A stretch of DNA of 64,000 nt from Ectobius pallidus (Eukaryota; Arthropoda; Insecta; Blattodea; Ectobiidae): the NCBI GenBank assembly GCA_964059195.1, contig CAXKWD010000011.1:13300451-13364450 (forward strand). The letters are read 5' to 3'. This document shows positions 57,529-64,000 of the stretch, one piece after another. The notes under the pieces are model-generated. The model saw only the letters and a program-made list of their open reading frames with translations, had not been told where the DNA came from and ran no database searches. The position numbers and the translations under genes are program-made. Position 1 is the first letter of the stretch, and each line of letters begins with the position of its first letter.

Positions 57529-57739
57529 TTATTGTTCTGAGAAACCGGAATATTTCGCTACCTTATTCTGATAACCGATAATATTACTTTGGGCTTATGG
57601 CAGATCTATAACAAGTCAGTAAGTGTACCAATAAAGTATGTATAGCAAATCACATTGCAATATGAGTGAGTCATTTTTTGATGCACATAAAAATAATGAA
57701 CTTCACTGTTTTTCACGCTAAACCTTTCCCCCTTTAATG

Positions 57740-58635
57740 ATAAGTTAAAAGTTTACATTATAAAACGGTCTGAATTGTATACGAGTTAAGACATGATTTC
57801 TTTAACAGTCCGTATTTTATACATGCATTTACTTTTGACGTTACTGTACAGAGTAAGTAAACCAATTCATCTTGGCAGTCAATTGAGACTACAAATGGAA
57901 TTTCCATCCCGCCAACTGAACATATTCAAGTAATCCCGTTCGTGGCTCTGCTGACGTCATCAGTCGATCAGATACAGAAATACACGAAATCAATGAAACA
58001 ACTACCGGGTTCTGTTTAGCGATTTTACAAAATCAGATTAAGAACTCTGGCAACGTGGCGGGGGGTGGGGGGGTTTCCATGCCACCCATCGCCATCCAAA
58101 CCCGAGTATGTGACGGGCCATTAAGCAAATTGAGTATAAACATGAATGTCATAAATCAGAGGTGAAATTTAAAAAGCCGTTCACATCTCCAGCAATTTTT
58201 ATCTGCCGCCACTTTTATGGTACCCATGCTTTGGTAAGTAATGTGCTTCTTAAATTAACCGGGATTTTATACAGTCGCTCCACAAAATTTTCTGTAAGCC
58301 AACGGGAATCTGTGAATCCTTTTTAAACCACAACACCACCATCCTGTTTTGGAATACAGCTCTATTGACGCTTTGACGTTTTGTAAGAAACCGTTATGTA
58401 CAGATGTAGAAACAGTGCAAGAACATTAGCAGACATTATGTTTCCGAGTAGATGTTGGTGTCTCAAATTCTTTAGCCTGTTGTTCTCAGGGGTTGTTTTA
58501 GGGCTTTCCTCACTTTCAGTAGCGATTTCCGAATTGGAATTTATTTACGTTTGATTTAGAATGGATTGCATCATGAGTGGGGAAACTGGCCCGAATGACC
58601 TATCACTGTCAAGAGGCCTCTAAATATTAATAATG

Positions 58636-58689
<54 letters not shown>

Positions 58690-61570
58690 TTAGTAAAAAT
58701 AGTAATAACTGACCATATGTTGGTCTTTTATTTCAACAAATCATGCCCTGAAACTACAGCCAAGTTTCAGATACATCATGCTGTGCACGCTCGTGTAGTC
58801 TATATACACAAAATAGCACATTATATTGAAACTGAGTGTATTTTGTTGAAACTGTGACATTTGTTATTAAATAGAATGGAGAGTCGATTCAGAATACACT
58901 AGGTTACCCGACGAATTAAATAAGAATATAACCGAGTGAGCAATACCGTCTCTACGTTCGAATCTAAAAGGATCTTTATAAATATTATAATTTCAAGTTC
59001 CTGGTCATATGTCTGTAAGTGGACAAGGTACTAGATACAAGCATAGGCGTTCTGGTTATGGCATTTCTTTGCTTTTTTTTAAAAAAGAAAATTAAATGTA
59101 TTTATTCCCGCTGTTTTCCGGAAGCCCACGTTTTTATTATTATTGGCATAGCATTGTTTATTAATGTATAACGTAGCTCTCTTAAAATTACATTATGTAA
59201 CAAGCATAATGGCATTTATCAAGATACGAGTATCATTTTATGAAACGATCAATGCCAGTTTCATAATTTTCATACGAGTGTCTTAGTTACCATTATAGAC
59301 AAGTTGTATACCACTGTTTTTGTTCGAACATAGTTAAATATATATTAAGATTTTTGTTTTTAAAATACCTCCTAATTGATTAGGCAGAGGATTCTCGCCA
59401 TCAGCCGTTGTAGTTCTCGTATTTTCCGATTTATGGCAGTTTGCAAAGCATGGAGGCTTGCAGGGATTCTCTAGAGCTTTAATACCAAACAACGCATATT
59501 AAAACACAGGAAATAAATTCAAAGTAGTATACTATTGAAATGAAGACAAACAGAATTGATTTTATTTTAAATACAGTTTTTTTTTTTAATTTTTAATTTT
59601 ATTTTTTTATTTTTTTAATTACGCAAACTCATATGCTGCTCTGAAGGTTTCATGATCGTTCCGTGTTCGATAATAATCGATACACCAGTTTCGGATTTAA
59701 TCAGTTTCGAAATTAATATCACTTGTAATAAGCGTATTGCAGTATGGTCAAACAAAAAATAATTTACTCTATCCGGGAGCAAACTCACAATATTTTGTTC
59801 AGAAGGCGGATAAATTTCACCTTGGTGCCAGACACTTCATAAAGTTTAATATACTGTAGATATCCTATGAAGAGACATTACAGCAATGGCTGTAAGTGTG
59901 TTTACACCTTGTTGTTCCGCTCCATAGAACTTGACTTTCAAACGAACAAGTGTTGGACGATTTTTTTCCAGCAGCCTGCTGAACATATTTTCCTGTTACA
60001 TGCAAAAGTTTGTCAAATGTTTTGAGCATTGAGATTTCTGAATACATCGCGGTACATTTGGTTAATCCTTCAGAGCCAGCAGAGAGGTATTAAAAATTAA
60101 AACAGTGCTGCTTTATTTATTGAATAGTTTTATTTAGAACAGTCCGTTAGAGTGATAGGAAGATGATTCGATTTTAGCAACAAGTCAAGTAATGGGTTTG
60201 GTCTAAACGTTAGGGGAAAACAAATTCTGTTATTTTCACGGGGGGAGTTAAGAGGTATGGGGGAGAAATCTTGGTAATTTTGATATGTTCTTTATCACTA
60301 AGTTATTCAGTGATATTCTGTGAACTCTTTCCAAATATAAAAGCCGTTCGACAACTTAGTTGGAAGTAGTATTAATGACATTTTAATCAGAAGGCCCCGC
60401 TGTTTAAATACACCTGCATATAAACTTTTAAAGCAGTTCATCACGCTTTTAATTTGAGGATATTTACAACTATTTAATATCAATAAACCTTGATGATACG
60501 TCTTTCGAAATATGCATTAAATGTTCAATTATAAAAATGTGATAAAAATGAATCAAGTAAATAATGTTCAAATAAACACTGTTTTTTACCATATTCATTC
60601 TTCCAAATAGAAATTAAAAATTAAATAAAAAATAGCAATTTATTTGATTTAATCAAAATTTACAATATTTTTTCAAATATATCAGGATTTTTTTTAAATA
60701 AACTTATTTCACAACTTGTATAGCGCAGATACAATTTGAAAAGGGCATTTTTGAAAAATCCGTTTATTCAAAATAAAATATAATTAAATTCGAACATCAT
60801 ATTGCACGTATCAAAGGAAATGTATATAAAAACTCCAGTCTAAAATTGTGGATAATAGATATTTTTCCATCTCTCCCAGTGAGATTATTAAATACCGAGT
60901 TAAATAACAGGTAGGGAGGGACCATTTCAGGAAAGAGAATCAGAGTGAGTGTAATGGAGACATAGCCTGAGAGAAGAATAAACATTGAAACAACATTATT
61001 GCAAATGACCAGACTTAAAAGGAGTTTAGCTCTTTACTAGCCACAGAACTAATTAAGACCTTTATCAATCTGAATAATTGTTGAAATTTAATTTCCGGTG
61101 TGTTGGTGGTACATGTAAGACTTTATCTTTTAAAAAAGTGAAATGTAGCGGTTTAGATTCAAAAGCTGAGAGTTAGGACGCAAGTTGCTGGTCTTGACGT
61201 GTGTAAGGAATATCGCAACGGTAGCCTTGATTTATGTGCAGCATGTGGCTAGCTTACATGACTGCGGCCTCAGCTAAATTAACATAGCCCAGTACTACCT
61301 GCTTCAGACCACCTGAGCAACAAGCATTGCAAACTTTTACACCAGGACACTAGTTCCAACTATTGATATACAGTCTATTTGTAAAGAACAAAGTTTCATT
61401 CCACTGAGTTATTGAAGTTCAGAACTCTGGTTAAGTTATTTATTTCTTTACTTATTTATTATATTTATTGAACTATCCCACAATAGTGGCAGTAATCGGC
61501 CTTCCGTTTGTTCACACAGGAGCCATTTTGCTTTCCAGTTGTGAGAGTGTGTGAAAGTTTGGCTCGTAAT
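57740..61570. other. Unassigned AT-rich region with microsatellites
   Basis: An (AAT)n array at about 58636-58688 may be a LINE tail. The interval 59660-59830 shares short blocks (CAGTATGGTC, GGATAAATT) with 56085-56135. No gene is visible. Confidence 0.4.
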
Positions 61571-61576
61571 TGATTA

Positions 61577-61795
61577 AAGATCTCGCACGAAATCAGTGCC
61601 GGTGGCGACCGTTACTCGCTAGAGAGAGACATGCTATAGTGCGAGAGAGAGAGGTAACTTGGCCTTCACAAATAGAAAGGGAGGTACCGTACTGTTGTGC
61701 GAGAGAGATAGGTAGCAGGCCAGTCGACGCTACAGTCCCCACGAAAACATAATGCAATGACGTAGGCAATCGGCACAGATTTCGTGCGGGGTCTT
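61577..61795. mobile_element. TA-flanked MITE, 219 bp
   Basis: The ends AAGATCTCGCACGAAATC and, inverted, AAGACCCCGCACGAAATC are flanked by TA. The interior has GAGAGAGA-rich blocks and no coding sequence. The signature fits Tc1/mariner-type MITEs. Confidence 0.75.
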
Positions 61796-62090
61796 TACTT
61801 GGGTGCGAGACTTTTTGTGTGTGTGTGCCCACCCTTACCCCCGAAGTGCCCAAAAATTAAGTTGATTACCTGCGGTCAAACCAAATTTTGGTAACTATTT
61901 GTTTGACGTGTGTACCTAGGGTTGCCCATTTTTCATCCGTATGGGATATGTGGTGTTTATGATATGTTAGGGCTGTGTACTTGTTTCAGATTTAAGTGGC
62001 GCAAGTTTGACTTTCTCGCAGTAATGTCAGTTTTAGCTTTCTTGGTGTGTTGATTGTTTTGTTTGGAGATGTTTCCTAGTGTATGTTGCA

Positions 62091-62325
62091 GTATTTCTAT
62101 ATGAGGGGATTATTATCAAGTCCAGACTTCGCCTAAGAGCGAGGGAAACCCCCTCAAAAACCTCGCTTGGACTGGGTAGTGGCCAAATGGCCATCCACCA
62201 TGAATGTGTATTTCTATTTGAGGGGATTATTATCCAGTCGAGACTTCGCCTAAGAGCGAGGGAAACCCCCTCAAAAAACTTCGCTTCGACTGGGTAGGAG
62301 ACAATTGGCCATCCACCATGAATGT
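62091..62325 (+). repeat. Tandem pair of a 117-118 bp unit with a hairpin
   Basis: Unit 1 is 62091-62207 and unit 2 62208-62325. Each can fold: AGTCCA (119-124) with TGGACT (168-173) plus AGCGAGG (138-144) with CCTCGCT (161-167) in unit 1 (last three digits of position), and CCAGTCGA (234-241) with TCGACTGG (286-293) in unit 2. A C/G pair in unit 1 is replaced by G/C in unit 2, so pairing is kept. Confidence 0.8.
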
Positions 62326-62616
62326 GTTATTCTATGTTTTCTTTTTCGAGTAATTCTTTTGCATAAGTTTTTAAAGCTGAGAATGTGTTTTTGTATGTCC
62401 AGTTCTGTAGAGCCGGCTAATGCTGTTATTGCATAAATGCGTGCTCTGTACTCTTCATATGTGATAATAGAAGCAGTTCGAATCCATGCGCCATTACAGG
62501 CCACATTGTTAGAGCGAAATTGAAGGCTCCGACGAGCGTATTACTTCTTCGGAAGAATACATCGCCGATAGAAGAAAGAAATCTAAAGGGCAGAGAAGAA
62601 CAATAAATTCTTATTT

Positions 62617-62781
62617 ATGGGAAAGAAATGTTGCGATGATGTGCCAGCACTAAGAGTAATTCCTGCTAAAATACCAGATGTATTGTCGTTGTGTAAATTT
62701 GAAGAATCAAAGAATGCCGAATGGCCTGTGGAAAGTTTGAACAATAGTGTTGTATACATTGACTCAGAATCTGATGCCTAA
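62617..62781 (+). CDS. Short protein-like ORF, 54 codons, unknown
   Basis: From ATG 62617 the frame reads MGKKCCDDVPALRVIPAKIP, continues through LSLCKFEESKNAEWPVE and ends with an acidic VYIDSESDA before TAA. The composition is like a real protein C-terminus: no low-complexity and a balanced mix of charged and hydrophobic residues. An AATAAA lies seven bases after the stop (62788-62793). A stop 39 bases upstream in frame means that it is either a small gene or the last exon of a larger one. No family is recognised. Confidence 0.35.
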   Translation: MGKKCCDDVPALRVIPAKIPDVLSLCKFEESKNAEWPVESLNNSVVYIDSESDA

Positions 62782-62793
62782 AAATGTAATAAA

Positions 62794-63350
62794 TATAGGC
62801 TGGACAGTATGCCTTCTATGCAATAACGGCATTGTTTTCTTTAACTGCCTGTATTTGTTTCCAGTAATTAAATTTGATATGTTTGTCTACAGGAATAAAC
62901 GTATAAACGTCTGTACTTTCCAGGTCTTTTAGTTCGTTCTTGTAAGATTTCTACACTTTCAAAACTTTGTATGCTTTTTCTCAACATTGCATTTTGCCAC
63001 TAACGCTCTTGTTGCACCCAGGTACCCAATTGTTGTTCGATGGTCATGACAACTCCTTAGGCCTGTAACCGTCGACGGTGTGCCGGAATCCTGTCCTGAG
63101 GAATTCTTTTACATTCCTGTAAATATCCATGCATAGCAGTGTCGCACTTACTCATATATGGGTATAAATTCCACCGACCTGGGCACAGCATCAACCGACG
63201 AACTTGGTAAAAGAAAGCCAAGTATTTAACCAGCTCATCTGCTCCACCGGATTGACGATAACTGTCACGAAGTAAAGCGATCCATCATAAACAGTATAGG
63301 CCTACCGTAAGCGAAAAGGGAGGCATATTGCCTGAATTCAGATGCAGTAT
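62794..63350. other. Unassigned sequence
   Basis: No gene or repeat border supported. Confidence 0.35.
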
Positions 63351-63735
63351 ATAATCCCTACATTTGTAACTAGTCTCTATAGAATATTCACAAATTTGAT
63401 TTGGTTTAGAATTTGGTTTTGTTTAGTGTTTGGTTTCGTTTAGAGTTTACGTTTTTATCAATTCAAAGTGGGCTATGAAGTCTGTTAGTGTTAGTTTTGC
63501 GAATAATTAAAAGTAGAGACAGGAATATGTATGAGTGGATATTTTAAAGTGTTCTAGCTTAATCCCTGCATTTATAACGAGAATCCAAGGAATATCCACA
63601 GTAGTAATAGCATTAATTTACAGTATAATTTTCGTTTTTGTCATTTGTAACTGGGTTATGGAGTTTGTTAGTTGTGCTAACAATTAAAAGTACAGAGACA
63701 GGAATAAGTAATGCATGGATTGAGTGAAGTGTTGT
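63351..63735 (+). repeat. Diverged tandem duplication, unit about 200 bp
   Basis: ATAATCCCTACATTTGTAAC at 63351 and TTAATCCCTGCATTTATAAC near 63560 begin two units that also share AATTAAAAGTA and GAGACAGGAATA in order. The second unit is shorter. Confidence 0.6.
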
Positions 63736-64000
63736 AGAGAATTCCTGGAATCCTCAGCAGCGTTCCACTTTGTGAAGTTTATTCATTTGAGGAAGATCCA
63801 CAAAACGGCAGTGGATGCTCCATTTATCTGCAGCAAAGGAATATAGTTGTCGCTTTAAGATGCCACCAGTCTGCCTGACGAGTCTGTCATCGCCAGCTGC
63901 CATAAGAAGAGGAAGAGAAAAAAATGTTGCTTCTAGTTGGAAGATGTGCTTTTATCCAGCAGAGAAGCAGTCCAAGGTGACAGGTAGAGGGGGGGGTTGC

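Noticed and set aside
62091..62325. Hammerhead ribozyme
   Set aside because: A GAAA is present after a stem, but the CTGATGA core is missing and the stems do not fit the three-way junction.
1..64000. CRISPR array or bacterial defence island
   Set aside because: Repeats here are transposon termini, SINEs and microsatellites; no regular repeat-spacer array or prokaryotic gene layout occurs.

Overview
This 64 kb window looks like repeat-dense, AT-rich insect nuclear DNA. Evidence is the mix of jockey-like, I-group and other LINE fragments, tRNA-headed SINEs, hAT and mariner derivatives, TA- and TTAA-flanked MITEs, one Ty3/gypsy element, many trinucleotide runs and almost no host coding sequence. 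A polyneopteran insect such as a cockroach or termite is my inference; nothing here proves the species. No complete host gene, ribosomal RNA, CRISPR array or bacterial-type operon is visible, so the window is best read as intergenic or intronic space filled by successive transposon insertions.

Layout. 1-4.5 kb: a TIR element with repeated GTTCGCAAAG boxes, then two copies of one tRNA-headed SINE, the second with a 15 bp target duplication. 4.5-6.7 kb: a LINE 3' tail, a SINE fragment and the 3' half (end of RT plus RNase H) of an I-group LINE with a TAA-repeat tail. 9.3-15.1 kb: a deleted mariner, a hAT MITE with a perfect 8 bp duplication, a SINE, a second hAT-like MITE and a long-TIR TTAA element. 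19.7-30.9 kb: a complete, very young Ty3/gypsy retrotransposon on the minus strand. It has 1291 bp LTRs with one visible difference, a GCAG duplication, gag with an 18-residue coiled-coil repeat array, and pol in the -1 frame behind a TTTAAAC slippery heptamer. 33-36 kb: a MITE and a hAT element reduced to a BED finger fragment and a dimerisation tail. 37-40 kb: a LINE with an intact ORF1 (three zinc knuckles), an ORF2 collapsed to its two ends, and an unusual leader. 40-49 kb: a second mariner remnant, more SINE heads, two copies of one longer repeat, two minus-strand LINE 3' ends and a small palindromic MITE. 50-64 kb: diverged inverted repeat copies, a second hAT MITE copy, TTAA elements with a nested 262 bp palindrome, GC-rich TIR MITEs, a tandem 117 bp repeat with a covarying hairpin, and a short protein-like ORF.

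The observations most worth following are: (1) three tandem histone-type stem-loops, each followed by a purine element like the histone downstream element, in the leader of the 37.6-39.4 kb ORF1, with a CCAAT/TATA promoter upstream; (2) the -1 frameshift site of the gypsy element; (3) repeated copies of its LTR/primer-binding junction inside its own LTRs; (4) the covarying hairpin pair at 62.1-62.3 kb; (5) a family of TTAA-flanked termini scattered over the window.
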